NCBI GenBank assembly: GCA_964553615.1 | Contig: CAZKMA010000001.1 | Span: forward strand, 62,001-126,000 | DNA length: 64,000 bases | Direction: 5' to 3' | DNA from: DATKUC01 sp964553615 | GTDB taxonomy: Bacteria > Spirochaetota > Spirochaetia > DSM-27196 > DATKUC01 | In this document: piece after piece, positions 18,912 through 27,529 of the stretch | Position numbering within the stretch: the stretch's first letter is position 1 | Layout of the letters: every line of letters begins with the position of its first letter | Translations under genes and position numbers: made by a program | The notes under the pieces: generated by a model | What the model saw: only the letters and a program-made list of their open reading frames with translations | What the model was told of the DNA's origin: nothing | Database searches by the model: none

Positions 18912-19808
18912 TCAGTAGTAGGTAATTCGAAACTCGTCCCGAATTGCATATCCCAGACGAGTGTACATTGCAATTGCCGGCGCGTTGTGTTGCTTGACGA
19001 AAAGCGAGCAGAGCTTCCCATCTTTCCTTACCGAGTCCATGAGCCGAGTCATGATTGCGGCCCCAATGCCGCGGTTTCGGAGGTCCCGGTGAGTGAAGAC
19101 TCCACCGATCTGATCATAGCGAAAACCGCGAGCATTCGTCCCCGCCTTGGCGATAGGCCGACCGTCAAGTTCTGCAACAAATATCAGCTGTTCTGAAAGG
19201 TTTTGTCTGAGGTGAAGCAGGCAGGTCTCCGGGTCGAAACGATCTTCAGCAAGGAGAACCTCTTCCTTCTCATAGTCGCGCTGAATAGGGAAAATCCTCT
19301 GTGCATCGGCCAGCGTGGCAGTGCGAAACTGGATTCCCGCCGGAAGGTTTCCGGACGGAATCTTCCCGGCGTCATAACTCGGCGTCCCATCTTCGACCAT
19401 CAGAAAGTACTCAATCTGGTGAGTCGGTTTTTTCGGTACCAGGGATTCAATTGTCTCAACGTCCCGCCGAATTCCCATGATAGAGTGGACTCTGGTTGTC
19501 CCCAGTCGCAGCACTCTGCGCAGTTCCGCAGTCCAGTGCTGGTCTTTGAGCCAATCCCGCAGGATATCTTCGTTCGCGTCGAAGACAGGGTAGAAGAATC
19601 CGTGGACCGTCTGCAGGATTGCTGCACGGATTGGCGAAAATTGCTCAGGTCCTGCTCGGAAGACCGAAATGCGGTTTTCTCTGCGTCCGGGCAGAATTGA
19701 GCTTCCGTTCCTCATCAAGCGGGCGCTGAACGTGACACATCCCGCCTCGTGCTCGGCAAGGAATTGTTTGACCTCCGACAGGCCGTCTTCCCGTGCAACT
19801 TTCCACAT
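18912..19808 (-). CDS. GNAT family N-acetyltransferase
   Basis: 298 residues. The C-terminal 140 residues form a GNAT domain with the acetyl-CoA loop RNRGIGAAIM and the terminal HNAPAIAMYTRLGY segment. The N-terminal half is a weaker, probably degenerate domain of about 150 residues. The substrate is unknown. The ATG shares its first base with the TAA stop of the upstream glycosidase (TAATG), so the two are coupled; a role in amino-sugar or cell-wall turnover is possible but unproven. Confidence 0.8.
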   Translation of the reverse strand: MWKVAREDGLSEVKQFLAEHEAGCVTFSARLMRNGSSILPGRRENRISVFRAGPEQFSPIRAAILQTVHGFFYPVFDANEDILRDWLKDQHWTAELRRVLRLGTTRVHSIMGIRRDVETIESLVPKKPTHQIEYFLMVEDGTPSYDAGKIPSGNLPAGIQFRTATLADAQRIFPIQRDYEKEEVLLAEDRFDPETCLLHLRQNLSEQLIFVAELDGRPIAKAGTNARGFRYDQIGGVFTHRDLRNRGIGAAIMTRLMDSVRKDGKLCSLFVKQHNAPAIAMYTRLGYAIRDEFRITYY

Positions 19809-21544
19809 TACTGTTTCCCCCCTGCCCAGCCAATATCGATTGGCAGCTTCCCGGTAGGGGAGAAATCACCCGCAAGGGCAGCGAATCCTGCTTTGTAACT
19901 CGCCGCGTCCCAACCGTATACGGCAAGTGCCGATTCGACCCAGGGAGTTTCCCGGAGATATATCGGCGTCAGGGTCGAGAAGACAATAATGTGGGCTCCC
20001 GAGGATCGAATATCCTTGAGGAGGTTGATCGTGTACGGATCGGAGACACAGAAAACCACCGTGTCGTGCGCACGTGCCGCCGAGCGAAGCGCTTGCGCGT
20101 TCGCCATTGAGCTGAATAGAAACTCGTCCGCGGTCGGATACTCCCGTTTTCCCGTGCTGAGGAAGGCAGGGTCACTTCCCGCAAGGAGAATCCTCTCACC
20201 GGGCCTGGGTTTGAAAGGAATGCGCTTGTTCCTGATAACGGTAACCGCTCGCGCCGCCTGATTCGCGAAGAACGTCTCTCCGCTTTTGTCCGGGAGCACG
20301 CCCGAAAGGGCAGCTACGTTCGGTTCGAGTGGAACTCTTCCATCAGGCTTCAGGTACTTCAACTTGGTAATAAGAATGCGGCGCACCGCGTCTCGAATTT
20401 CGGCACGAACCGAAGGATTCGTCTGGTAGGCATGGAAGATGGTATTCCAAACCTCACCATTCACTCCGGGGGTACGCGAAAGGAGCAACATATCGTTTCC
20501 CGACGTAAGCGCCAACAGGCAGAGTTGTCCGAAGTCGAGGTGGTGGCGATCTCCATAGATCAGGGCACCTTCCATGTACATATCATCCGTTATGACTATG
20601 CCCGTGAAACCAAGTCTGTCCTGGAGAACATTGGTCTTGAAGAATCGGGACAGGGATGCGGGTTTGTCATTGTGCGTGATGAGCGGAAAATTAAGGTGGC
20701 CGCCGAGAATGGCTGGAAGGCCTTCATGAACCATCATCCGGTAGGGGACAAGATCACGGTTCCACAACTGTTCAAAGGTGTCGTTGATGACCGGAAGCAT
20801 TCCGTGGGAATCTCCGGCGGCGTTGCCGTGTCCGGGAAAATGTTTTGCGGTAGCAATGACACCTGCGTCGAGCAATCCCTTCATGTAGGCAATCCCGAGA
20901 GTGCCGACCAGTACCGGATTGCTCGAAAACGCGCGGGGCCCGATTACCCGGTCCTTTGGGTTTTTCGTAACGTCCACATCCGGGGCAAAGTTCATGTTCA
21001 CGCCAATTGCGCGCAGTTCCCGTCCTATGTAGAACCCGGTGTGATAGGCGTCGTAGGGGAGACCGCTTGCGCCAATGGCCATGTTTCCAGGCGTAATTGA
21101 CGTATTGCCACGTATGTGGCGGACAATGCCGCCCTCCTGATCCGTGGCGACGAGGAGCGGAATGCCATGATGGGTTGATGTAGCCAGCGACTGGAAGGTC
21201 CCGATTGTCTTTGCAAGAACTTCTGGATTCTCGCCGTTCCAGCCGAATACCTTAACTCCGCCGATGCCGCGTGTGCGAATCCACTCCATGATCCCGGGGC
21301 TTGGATGCTCACTTGGCCACCCGACCAGAAACACCTGGGACACAATTTCTTCGCTGCTCATGCTCGCGAGCAGCTTGTCCGCGATCTCGTCCGGGGACCC
21401 GGGTGCCCAGAACTCTCCCGCCTGAACGGACTGTTTCAGGTCGTTTTGCTGTGCAGAAACGGAAACAGGAACCGCCATCAAAGCGGAGATGGCAAGAAAT
21501 ACGATGAGGTAAAGTCGAATACTGCTGTGTCTGTCTATAGCCAT
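19808..21544 (-). CDS. Glycoside hydrolase family 3, beta-N-acetylhexosaminidase type
   Basis: 578 residues from ATG 21544 (582 from ATG 21556). A Sec signal peptide ends near SVSAQQ. The GH3 domain has the NagZ-type catalytic loop KHFPGHGNAAGDSHG (His/Asp acid-base dyad) and the nucleophile Asp in VITDDMYMEGAL. A second, GH3 C-terminal domain follows. It would remove N-acetylglucosamine from peptidoglycan or chitin-like sugars outside the cytoplasm, whereas classic NagZ is cytoplasmic and shorter. It is coupled to the GNAT gene. Neither start has a good ribosome site. Confidence 0.85.
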   Translation of the reverse strand: MAIDRHSSIRLYLIVFLAISALMAVPVSVSAQQNDLKQSVQAGEFWAPGSPDEIADKLLASMSSEEIVSQVFLVGWPSEHPSPGIMEWIRTRGIGGVKVFGWNGENPEVLAKTIGTFQSLATSTHHGIPLLVATDQEGGIVRHIRGNTSITPGNMAIGASGLPYDAYHTGFYIGRELRAIGVNMNFAPDVDVTKNPKDRVIGPRAFSSNPVLVGTLGIAYMKGLLDAGVIATAKHFPGHGNAAGDSHGMLPVINDTFEQLWNRDLVPYRMMVHEGLPAILGGHLNFPLITHNDKPASLSRFFKTNVLQDRLGFTGIVITDDMYMEGALIYGDRHHLDFGQLCLLALTSGNDMLLLSRTPGVNGEVWNTIFHAYQTNPSVRAEIRDAVRRILITKLKYLKPDGRVPLEPNVAALSGVLPDKSGETFFANQAARAVTVIRNKRIPFKPRPGERILLAGSDPAFLSTGKREYPTADEFLFSSMANAQALRSAARAHDTVVFCVSDPYTINLLKDIRSSGAHIIVFSTLTPIYLRETPWVESALAVYGWDAASYKAGFAALAGDFSPTGKLPIDIGWAGGKQ

Positions 21545-21611
21545 CTCGTGATACATCGCCGTCGGACAGAAGTATACCAGAAACGATACGCGCTGTTCAC
21601 TACGATTCTGC

Positions 21612-21638
21612 TCATTGCTGGGCAAAAGGAGCCGAAAA
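21612..21638 (+). promoter_or_regulatory. Weak sigma-28-like promoter candidate before flgN
   Basis: TCATTGCT (21612-21619), 11 bp, GCCGAAAA (21631-21638). The -10 box matches GCCGATAA at 7 of 8 positions; the -35 box is poor. It sits 58 bp before flgN. Suggestive only. Confidence 0.3.
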
Positions 21639-21695
21639 TATAGGAGAGAAACTCGGCCTGAGCGCCAGACCGCCGGCTGCCGAAAGGAGCGCAAG

Positions 21696-22196
21696 ATGAA
21701 CGTTGTACAGACGACCACGATTTTTAAAGAAGCTCTGCACCTCCAGGGGGTGTTGCTCGATAGTCTCTCACGTGAGGAAGCACGCCTTCAGCTTGCGGTG
21801 CTCGAAAAAGACTGGACGGCACTCGAAGAAGCGGTTCGCACAATGCGCGTCATCGCGGACGACATTGAAGGCTGTGAGATGCAGCGCAACGACGCTTATC
21901 GGGTGCTGAAGGGAACCCTGGGCCTGAAATCCGAGGATAGCTTCTATGATGTCCTTTCCCGACTCCCGTTGGAGGAACGACAGGAGCTGGCCACCCTGTA
22001 CCGCCAGCTGCGCGTCGGCATAGCGAAAGTCCGCAGCATCACCGACGGAATCGATGCCTACGTGACTGCAACCGTTGGTACCATGCGGGACATCCTCGAC
22101 GAGCTCTTCCCCGAGCGGAAAGGAAAGATCTACTCCCGATCGGGCTCCGTTTCAATGGCTGAGACCTCGTCGATGGTGGTCAACCACCGGCTATAG
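21696..22196 (+). CDS. flgN: Flagellar export chaperone FlgN
   Basis: 166 residues, alpha-helical, with the FlgN pattern of a long N-terminal helix pair and a C-terminal region ending in a Ser/Met-rich tail. FlgN binds the hook-filament junction proteins FlgK and FlgL in the cytoplasm and takes them to the export gate. Both partners are encoded directly downstream. ATG 21696 is chosen because AAAGGAG lies 7 nt upstream. First gene of flgN-flgK-flgL-fliW-csrA. Confidence 0.85.
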   Translation: MNVVQTTTIFKEALHLQGVLLDSLSREEARLQLAVLEKDWTALEEAVRTMRVIADDIEGCEMQRNDAYRVLKGTLGLKSEDSFYDVLSRLPLEERQELATLYRQLRVGIAKVRSITDGIDAYVTATVGTMRDILDELFPERKGKIYSRSGSVSMAETSSMVVNHRL

Positions 22197-22205
22197 GAGG
22201 CCTCC

Positions 22206-24083
22206 ATGCTGTCAACCTTCACGGGAATTGAAATAGGGAAGCGCGGCCTCATCACAACCACCGTCGGGCTGGATACGGTCGGTCACAATCTGACCAACGC
22301 TTCAACGCCCGGATACTCACGTCAACGTGTGGAAATGCAGGCTGCCGAACCACTGACCATCCCGGGGCTCAACCGGCCGGCCAGTCCCGGGCAGGTCGGC
22401 CAGGGTGTGGAGGTGGCACGAATTTCCCGGGTTAGCGACAGCATCCTCGAAGGACGAATCGTTGCGCAGGGAAACAAGGAAGGGTACTGGCAGCAGAAGG
22501 AAAAGTACCTCCATATGGTGGAACAGACCTACAATGAGCCCGCGGACCAGTCGGTCCGAACACTTATGGACAAATTCTGGGGCGGGTGGGAACAGCTTGC
22601 GACCAATCCATCGGATATTGCTTCGCGGCAGGTAGTACTTCAGCGTGGCCAGACTCTTCTGGACGGGATCAAGAACCGATATCACAGTCTCGATCAGATC
22701 CGTCAGATGCTGGATACCGAAATACAGACATCTGTCGCACAGGTCAATGATCTGACGAGCCAGATTGCCAAGCTCAACGATCAGATCGTGAAAGTGAAGG
22801 CGGCCGGAGACAACCCGAACGATCTTCTTGACAAGCGTGACCAGCTCGTCGAGAAGCTTTCCAAGTACATGAATATCACCATAAACGGTCAGGACCCTGA
22901 TGAGTTCAACATTCATACCGGCGGGTATCAGCTGGTACAGGGCCGGGTCGCCCTCCCGCTGAAACTCGTTGCCGACAAGAACAACGAAGGCTTTTCGAAA
23001 GTGGTCTGGGCAAACACGAATCAGGACGTCCACTTTCGCGGCGGAAAACTCGGTGCATTCTTCAACCTGCGAGACAAGGAGATCCGCGGAGAAATCCAGA
23101 ACCTCGACAACATGACCATCAACTTTGTTGACCTCGTAAATGAGACTCATCGCGCGGGGTACGGTCTGAATGGTCAGACGGGCACCAATTTCTTTGTTGA
23201 GAAACCCGGGGTCCTGAATGTCCAGGGTAACTTCGACCGCAACGGAGATGGGACATTCGACCACACCTACCTCTTTCGCATATCCGGCGGTAACTCACTC
23301 GATCCGCAGGCCCAGATTGGTTTGAAGGGAACAATTACTCTGCCGGGTGCCGACGGACCCGTCAGTATCGATTACAACCCGACCGATACGGTGCATGACA
23401 TCCTTGCACGGATAAACAACTCAGGCGCGGAGGTCGTGGCCCGTCTGGATCGGAACGGGGCCCTGTCGCTGAAGGCAACGCCGTCGGCAAACACCCAGAA
23501 TCCGGACTTTGTAATCCGCCATATCGAAGACTCCGGCCAGTTCCTCGTCGGCTATGCCGGAATTCTGAAAGCGAGCGGCCAGGCAGGCGCATATGACTGG
23601 GGACACGCTGACGCTGTGACCGCGTTGCGTGCCACCGGCGTCAGTTACCAGGTCGCGCCGCTCCTCCATCCATCAGGTTGGATGGCCATTAACGACAAGC
23701 TCAAACAGGATCCCGGCGCAATTGCAGCCGGATTCGGAAAAGACGGGAAGCCGGCGGAAGCAGGCGACGGTTCGGCCGCGCTTGCCATAGCGCACCTGCG
23801 CAACCGGCCGGTAATGGTGGGGCAGATTGCCACTTTCGATGACTACTTTGCCAATGCCGTGGCGAACGCCGGGCTGAAGAGTGAGCAGGCGAAACAGGCA
23901 GCCAGTACGCAGGACCTTGTCATGAAGGACCTGAATGATATGAAGCAGTCGATCTCCGGAGTCAATATCGATGAAGAGCTCGCTCAGATGATCAAATTCC
24001 AGCACGGATATGCCGCGGCTGCACGATTTGTCGCAACCGTGAACCAGATGCTGGACACCATCATTAATCGAATGGGAGTGTAA
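22206..24083 (+). CDS. flgK: Flagellar hook-associated protein 1, FlgK
   Basis: 625 residues. The N-terminus has the rod/hook-family motif (LDTVGHNLTNASTPGYSRQRV). The C-terminus has the matching coiled coil (GVNIDEELAQMIKFQHGYAAAARFVATVNQMLDTI). The middle domain is long and variable. FlgK forms the first ring of the hook-filament junction; in spirochaetes it is periplasmic. A strong ribosome site (AGGAGG) precedes the ATG, 9 bp after flgN. Confidence 0.96.
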   Translation: MLSTFTGIEIGKRGLITTTVGLDTVGHNLTNASTPGYSRQRVEMQAAEPLTIPGLNRPASPGQVGQGVEVARISRVSDSILEGRIVAQGNKEGYWQQKEKYLHMVEQTYNEPADQSVRTLMDKFWGGWEQLATNPSDIASRQVVLQRGQTLLDGIKNRYHSLDQIRQMLDTEIQTSVAQVNDLTSQIAKLNDQIVKVKAAGDNPNDLLDKRDQLVEKLSKYMNITINGQDPDEFNIHTGGYQLVQGRVALPLKLVADKNNEGFSKVVWANTNQDVHFRGGKLGAFFNLRDKEIRGEIQNLDNMTINFVDLVNETHRAGYGLNGQTGTNFFVEKPGVLNVQGNFDRNGDGTFDHTYLFRISGGNSLDPQAQIGLKGTITLPGADGPVSIDYNPTDTVHDILARINNSGAEVVARLDRNGALSLKATPSANTQNPDFVIRHIEDSGQFLVGYAGILKASGQAGAYDWGHADAVTALRATGVSYQVAPLLHPSGWMAINDKLKQDPGAIAAGFGKDGKPAEAGDGSAALAIAHLRNRPVMVGQIATFDDYFANAVANAGLKSEQAKQAASTQDLVMKDLNDMKQSISGVNIDEELAQMIKFQHGYAAAARFVATVNQMLDTIINRMGV

Positions 24084-24089
24084 CGTTCA

Positions 24090-25337
24090 ATGAACCGCAT
24101 CAGCACGAACATGATGAACGACGATATGCAGTATCAGCTGCGGAATCGTGAACTGCGCCTCAGTGACATACAGAATAAAATCGCAACGCAGCGACGCATA
24201 CTCAATCCGAGCGACGATCCTGCCGGAACCGCAAACTCCACGCGACTCCAATCCTATCTGGCTCGACTGGAACAGTACAGCGGGAATATCCAGACGGCGC
24301 TGGACAGACACCAGACTGCGGAGGGGTATCTCCGGGAGTCGGTGGACATCATGCAGCGTGTGCGCGAATTGGCAGTCCAGGGCGCGAATGGAACTTATAC
24401 GAAGGGAGATCTTCGGAACATGGGGCAGGAGGTCAACCAGCTGCTCGGGGAGCTGGTGAGCGTTGCCAACTCACGCGGACCGGATGGGAACATGATATTC
24501 TCCGGATTGCAGGCAAAGACTTCGCCGTTCCGTGTGCTCAGCGGAAATGTTCCAGGGGCGGACGGTCACGTGACAACGGCCGTGCAGTATCTCGGAGACA
24601 TCGGGAGAAATCGGACCGATGTTTCGGACACGTCAACAGCTGCACTCAACTTTCCCGGCAATCAGGTTTTCTGGGCCGAACAGCAGCAGATCTTCCCCTC
24701 CGTGAACGCTACAAACTATGTGGTCCAGAAGGATTCAACGATCTACATCAACAATGTGTCAATTCCGTTGAAACAGGGCGATAACGTGTACGCGATTATG
24801 CAGAAGGTGAATGATTCCTCCGCCGGGGTGAAGGCTCACCTTGATCCCGTATCCAACGCAATGGTACTTCAAGGCACGAATGCTCATCAGATCTGGCTTC
24901 AGGACGGTCCAGGATCCAGCGTACTCAAAGATCTCGGGATAGTGAACGCGGTGAATGGTCAGCCGCCGCGCAATCTTGCAACGGACGCGCGGGTGTACGG
25001 CGGCTCAATGTTCGACATGGTCATCAGGCTTCGGGATGCATTGTACAGCGGGAATACCCTGGACGTCGGTGGAAGCGCCCTTCGAGGCATCGACAGCGGT
25101 CTCCAGAATCTTCTGGGGAACCTCGGAAAACTCGGGGCGGAGTCCGAGCGACTGACACTTACGTACAAACGAACACAGTCGGAGATTCCGGATGTTACCG
25201 GTCAGAACTCGCAACTTGTGGATATCGATATGAGCAAGGCAATAACGGATCTGAAGATGATGGAATACACTCATCTGGCAGCCATTCAGACGGCCGCGAA
25301 AATACTGCCGCCGACGTTGCTCGATTTCCTGCGGTAA
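24090..25337 (+). CDS. flgL: Flagellar hook-associated protein 3, FlgL
   Basis: 415 residues. The flagellin-like N-terminal coiled coil (IQNKIATQRRILNPSDDPAGTANSTRL) and C-terminal helix (DIDMSKAITDLKMMEYTHLAAIQTAAKILPPTLLDFLR) are both present, and the C-terminal block is typical of FlgL. It joins FlgK to the FlaB filament. It starts 6 bp after flgK. The middle insertion is larger than in enterobacterial FlgL (about 317 residues) but usual for spirochaetes. Confidence 0.95.
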   Translation: MNRISTNMMNDDMQYQLRNRELRLSDIQNKIATQRRILNPSDDPAGTANSTRLQSYLARLEQYSGNIQTALDRHQTAEGYLRESVDIMQRVRELAVQGANGTYTKGDLRNMGQEVNQLLGELVSVANSRGPDGNMIFSGLQAKTSPFRVLSGNVPGADGHVTTAVQYLGDIGRNRTDVSDTSTAALNFPGNQVFWAEQQQIFPSVNATNYVVQKDSTIYINNVSIPLKQGDNVYAIMQKVNDSSAGVKAHLDPVSNAMVLQGTNAHQIWLQDGPGSSVLKDLGIVNAVNGQPPRNLATDARVYGGSMFDMVIRLRDALYSGNTLDVGGSALRGIDSGLQNLLGNLGKLGAESERLTLTYKRTQSEIPDVTGQNSQLVDIDMSKAITDLKMMEYTHLAAIQTAAKILPPTLLDFLR

Positions 25338-25352
25338 TACAGGGTGACAGAC

Positions 25353-25793
25353 ATGCTGATACGAACAAAGCCGTTCGGGGAAATTGAGATCGACGAGAGG
25401 CAGCGGATCACTTTCCCGTCCGGAGTTCTCGGGTTCGAGCATCTGAAGGAGTATGCCCTCATGGATGCGTCACAGCCGCCGTTTTACTGGCTTCAGAGCC
25501 TCGATGTGCAGGATGTGGCATTCATCCTTATTGAGCCGCGGGTATTCCGTCCGGACTATGAATTGCGCGTAACTGAGGGCGATTTTGCAGACATCGGAGC
25601 CGAGTCCGAAGAAGGGCTCCTCGTCTTTTCTATTGTAACCATCCCCTCCGACCACCGCCTGATGACGGCAAATCTCCAGGGACCGATTCTCATTAATCGT
25701 GAAAAAAAGTTGGGCCGACAGGCAATTTCGCTGGATCCCCGCTGGCAGGTTCGTCATCTCATTCTCGACGAACTCGCCAGCATTAAGGGTTAG
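25353..25793 (+). CDS. fliW: Flagellar assembly factor FliW
   Basis: 146 residues. The family start (IRTKPFGEIEIDE), LGFE and the conserved FSIVTIPSDHRLMTANLQGPILIN block are present. FliW binds free flagellin or CsrA; when flagellin is scarce FliW sequesters CsrA and flagellin translation resumes. csrA follows after 3 bp, the classic pair. I chose ATG 25353 because AGGGTGA lies upstream and the homology begins there; GTG 25344 would add three residues. Confidence 0.93.
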   Translation: MLIRTKPFGEIEIDERQRITFPSGVLGFEHLKEYALMDASQPPFYWLQSLDVQDVAFILIEPRVFRPDYELRVTEGDFADIGAESEEGLLVFSIVTIPSDHRLMTANLQGPILINREKKLGRQAISLDPRWQVRHLILDELASIKG

Positions 25794-25796
25794 CCT

Positions 25797-26051
25797 ATGC
25801 TTGTACTTGCCAGACGAATCAACGAGCGCATCATCATTGGCGACAACATCTTCATCTCAATCGTTGACATAAAGGGCGATCAGGTCAAGCTGGGAATTGA
25901 GGCTCCTGCGGACGTGAAGGTGTACCGTCAGGAAATATACGATGCAATTCAGGCAGAAAACCGAAAGGCAGCCCAGTCGGGCAGCGAGTTTCCGGCGCTG
26001 AACACATTCATGGACGCAAAAGGTCCCAAGACGGGAGATTCCGGTCACTGA
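25797..26051 (+). CDS. csrA: Carbon storage regulator CsrA (translational repressor)
   Basis: 84 residues. The core MLVLARRINERIIIGDNIFI and the C-terminal helix VKVYRQEIYDAIQAEN are complete, so it should bind GGA motifs in mRNA leaders. In this window the obvious targets are the two flaB leaders. The protein has a tail of about 25 residues beyond the usual 60, as CsrA paired with FliW often does. It overlaps the convergent tsaB gene by 7 bp. Confidence 0.96.
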   Translation: MLVLARRINERIIIGDNIFISIVDIKGDQVKLGIEAPADVKVYRQEIYDAIQAENRKAAQSGSEFPALNTFMDAKGPKTGDSGH

Positions 26052-26740
26052 GAAGGTGGCCTTCCAAGACTGAGATCCGCATCGCTTCCACGCAGGTATA
26101 CCGGTCCGAGCTGTTCGCTCGCTGCACCGTGATGCTCGTACTCCCGGATGCCGAGCGCAAGGAGCGCGCTTCCATATCCGGCTCTGCAGAGTGGATCCAC
26201 CACGAGCGTGCGCTCTCCGCTGAAACTCGGCCGGAGTTCGGCCGCGAGTGCCGGTGCATCCGGGCCGGTCAGGAGTACCCGACGGTGATGCTCGAGCTTT
26301 TCCAGGACCGTTCCCGGGCCGGCGTCCATGTCCTCAGTCAGCCGTTTGCCGCCGACGAACACGGCACAGTAGAATCGATTCTTCCGGGCATCCACTGCAG
26401 GCACTACCGCACCATCGAACGCATCGTGCCCCCACGAAAACAGATCGAGCGTCGGTACGGACACCAGGGGACAGTTCGCCCCGGCAGAAATACCCTTCGC
26501 GGTTGCCATACCAATACGCAGACCGGTGAACGACCCCGGGCCACGCGTGCACACTACCAGATCGGCCTCAATGGCCCCTGTTTCATCCGTACGGGCGAGC
26601 CCGACAATCCGCAGCAGCGTCGGCATGAGCGTTTCCGAATGGCGAAGATCGCCGTCCCGTGAGAACAGATAGGTCTTCCCCTCGTCACGATAGGCTATGC
26701 TCATCACCTCTGTGGAGGTATCAATTGCCAGAATCTTCAA
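26045..26740 (-). CDS. tsaB: tRNA N6-threonylcarbamoyladenosine biosynthesis protein TsaB
   Basis: 231 residues. The ASKHA-fold N-terminus has ILAIDTSTEVMSIA and RGPGSFTGLRIGMATAKG, diagnostic of TsaB. It acts with TsaD and TsaE to transfer threonylcarbamoyl to A37 of ANN-decoding tRNAs. The tsaE gene directly upstream overlaps it by 20 bp. It is the last gene of a long reverse-strand run that begins in the flagellin region. Confidence 0.95.
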   Translation of the reverse strand: MKILAIDTSTEVMSIAYRDEGKTYLFSRDGDLRHSETLMPTLLRIVGLARTDETGAIEADLVVCTRGPGSFTGLRIGMATAKGISAGANCPLVSVPTLDLFSWGHDAFDGAVVPAVDARKNRFYCAVFVGGKRLTEDMDAGPGTVLEKLEHHRRVLLTGPDAPALAAELRPSFSGERTLVVDPLCRAGYGSALLALGIREYEHHGAASEQLGPVYLRGSDADLSLGRPPSQ

Positions 26741-27128
26741 TTCCTGCCCCTTCGAATTGGATACGGCGTGTGCCGCCGCTGAGAATCTCCATGCTAACCG
26801 TCATATGGTCCGGCGGCAGAATATCTGCGACCTTCTCACTCCATTCGATGGCGGCGATGCATTCACCGAAGAGAATATCATCCCCGCCAATGAGCTCGAA
26901 TTCCTCGGATGAGTGAAGACGATACAGGTCCACATGAAAGAAGGGATACTCGGCTCCGTCGGAAGTGGTCCAGCGGTATTCATTTACCAGCGTGTATGTC
27001 GGACTCGTAACAGGTTCAATAATACCGAGTCCGCGGGCAAATCCACGGATGAGCGTGGTCTTCCCAGCGCCGAGCGTGCCGCGAAAGGCCACAACTGCGT
27101 GCGGCGGAACTCCGGCGGCTGCGAGCAC
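26721..27128 (-). CDS. tsaE: tRNA threonylcarbamoyladenosine biosynthesis ATPase TsaE
   Basis: The standard-codon span is 135 residues from GTG 27128, but conserved TsaE sequence continues upstream in frame without a stop (QDADATERIGAQIAHQV). The likely start is the CTG at 27203, which overlaps the TGA of the upstream gene as CTGA and gives 160 residues, the normal length. Walker A is GTLGAGKTT, the switch-like SPTYTLVNEY and the FFHVDLYRL motif are intact. TsaE stimulates the TsaB-TsaD complex by ATP hydrolysis. No in-frame ATG, GTG or TTG fits the homology. Confidence 0.92.
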   Translation of the reverse strand: MLAAAGVPPHAVVAFRGTLGAGKTTLIRGFARGLGIIEPVTSPTYTLVNEYRWTTSDGAEYPFFHVDLYRLHSSEEFELIGGDDILFGECIAAIEWSEKVADILPPDHMTVSMEILSGGTRRIQFEGAGIEDSGN

Positions 27129-27199
27129 CTGATGCGCAATTTGAGCACCGATTCGTTCGGTCGCATCCGCGTCCTGACAGAGGTACGTCTGGCTGTTGT

Positions 27200-27463
27200 T
27201 CAGGGGAGAGCGCCCGTCCGGTCGAGGTTGGATATGTGCTCCTTGAGGATGCGGATCACCGGGACCAGCGGATAGTTCGGCGGGTCAACGAAGGCTACTT
27301 CCACGAGTACACCATCCGTTGCGGTATGCTCCAGGACGAATTCCACCCTTCGTGACTGTCTGTCGTCCGCGGAGTACTCAAGGACCGCCTCCGCCGTGAA
27401 TGAACGTCGGTAGAGCACCGCGTCGTTCTTTCGCACAATGTTGCGAATCTCGACCAGTTCCAT
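27200..27463 (-). CDS. Small protein of unknown function
   Basis: 87 residues, begins MELVEIRNIVRKND and ends near HISNLDRTGALP. It is beta-rich, with alternating charged and hydrophobic residues (AVLEYSADDRQSRRVEFVLEH), no membrane span and no cysteine. The family was not recognised. It lies between the pilZ gene (67 bp upstream) and tsaE, whose CTG start overlaps its stop. Its place in the flagellar run suggests expression with motility genes. Confidence 0.65.
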   Translation of the reverse strand: MELVEIRNIVRKNDAVLYRRSFTAEAVLEYSADDRQSRRVEFVLEHTATDGVLVEVAFVDPPNYPLVPVIRILKEHISNLDRTGALP

Positions 27464-27529
27464 TCTGGAAATGTAGCCGATTCCGACATGCTGGTCAAGA
27501 AAGGTGTAGAGAGTTTTTGTAGATATTGG

